The position numbers and the translations under genes are program-made. 64,000 nucleotides of DNA, taken from positions 13,768,058 to 13,832,057 of the forward strand of contig CM059576.1 of assembly GCA_030386875.1 (NCBI GenBank), given 5' to 3'. The notes under the pieces are model-generated. The model made no database searches and had not been told where the DNA came from. It saw only the letters and a list, made by a program, of their open reading frames with translations. Position 1 is the first letter of the stretch; every line of letters starts with the position of its first letter. The DNA comes from Morinoia aosen (lineage: Eukaryota; Arthropoda; Malacostraca; Amphipoda; Talitridae). Positions 63,498 to 64,000 of this stretch are shown piece by piece.

Positions 63498-64000
63498 GTG
63501 GGACTGCCTGGGGAACGACGGAGAGACAGTGCGCTCCAGACAGTCTTGAGGGTAGGATGTATGTCTTAGCTGCTCTGTCGTCATGTTCTCATGCGTAATC
63601 TCAATGCAAAAAGTCTCTCCTGATCTGGAAAAGTGGCTGAAGGCTTAAGTTTTTACATTGATAGATTTATGGAAAGCACCAGTCTGATTGTATTTATTGC
63701 GGCTGTGAATACAATTTCTTTATTAAATACCATCGCTGAAATTATCTGTTGCTGAAATGATTTTCGATTCAATTCATAAGTAATTACCTGTAACAATAGT
63801 AACACAAATTGTTCGCTGTCATGCTATTATTGATGGCTCGTGATAGGACTTAGACTGATATAATTTGTATTACTTATTTCTATTTCCTGTAATCAGACTC
63901 TTATCGTGCATATTTCACTTATTTTTGGTTCTATGTACAACTGCTCGGCAATCTATATTTTATTATTCCTTAGTTTGGGCATTAAGGTCATATAAAAAGC
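63498..64000. other. spacer, no gene seen
   Basis: AT-rich sequence to the window edge without recognised features. Confidence 0.4.

Overview
The window looks like nuclear DNA of an arthropod, probably an insect. It is AT-rich, has no bacterial gene layout, carries degenerate TTAGG-type repeats (the common arthropod telomere unit) and is crowded with transposable elements of families common in insects. Roughly half of the 64 kb can be assigned to mobile elements or tandem repeats. I found no complete host protein-coding gene. A few isolated exon-like segments with good splice signals suggest that parts of the window are introns or non-coding exons of host transcripts.

Layout. 1-12.9 kb: AT-rich spacer with a non-autonomous hAT-like element (2.9-3.9 kb), two candidate exons (4.6 and 7.2 kb) and a decayed piggyBac transposase on the minus strand (7.8-9.9 kb). 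12.9-14.6 kb: a Tc1/mariner element with long inverted repeats and a dead transposase. 16.7-19.2 kb: remains that may be the 3' half of an old retroelement with a membrane (envelope-like) protein. 20.99-31.64 kb: a young Bel/Pao LTR retrotransposon with near-identical LTRs. Its gag is interrupted by two nested DNA transposons, and its gag and pol share one frame broken by three stops, the first of which sits in a textbook-like readthrough context. 32.8-39.2 kb: a foldback element, copies of a palindromic MITE family, a deleted Tigger-like element and a 1.54-kb TTAA-flanked element. 40.9-41.0 kb: a CTCF-type motif next to a YY1-type motif. 43.0-48.04 kb: a very young, GC-rich Ty3/gypsy-like element on the minus strand, with a 5-bp target duplication and what looks like a complete -1 frameshift signal at the end of gag. 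50.1-52.2 kb: the 3' half of a Helitron including its terminal hairpin and CTAG end. 52.4-53.2 kb: the 3' end of a Penelope-like element with a GIY-YIG domain. 53.8-55.7 kb: minisatellites (30, about 44 and 44 bp units). 56.9-60.4 kb: more copies of the MITE family, two of which form a 1.2-kb palindrome. 60.76-63.49 kb: a full-length but decayed hAT element with 8-bp target duplication.

No genes in the window form a common pathway. The coherent units are the elements themselves: LTR-gag-protease-RT-RNase H-integrase-LTR in the two LTR elements, and TIR-transposase-TIR in the DNA elements. The most interesting signals are the two different candidate recoding devices at the gag/protease boundary of the two LTR elements (stop readthrough in one, -1 frameshifting in the other), and the nested palindrome family.
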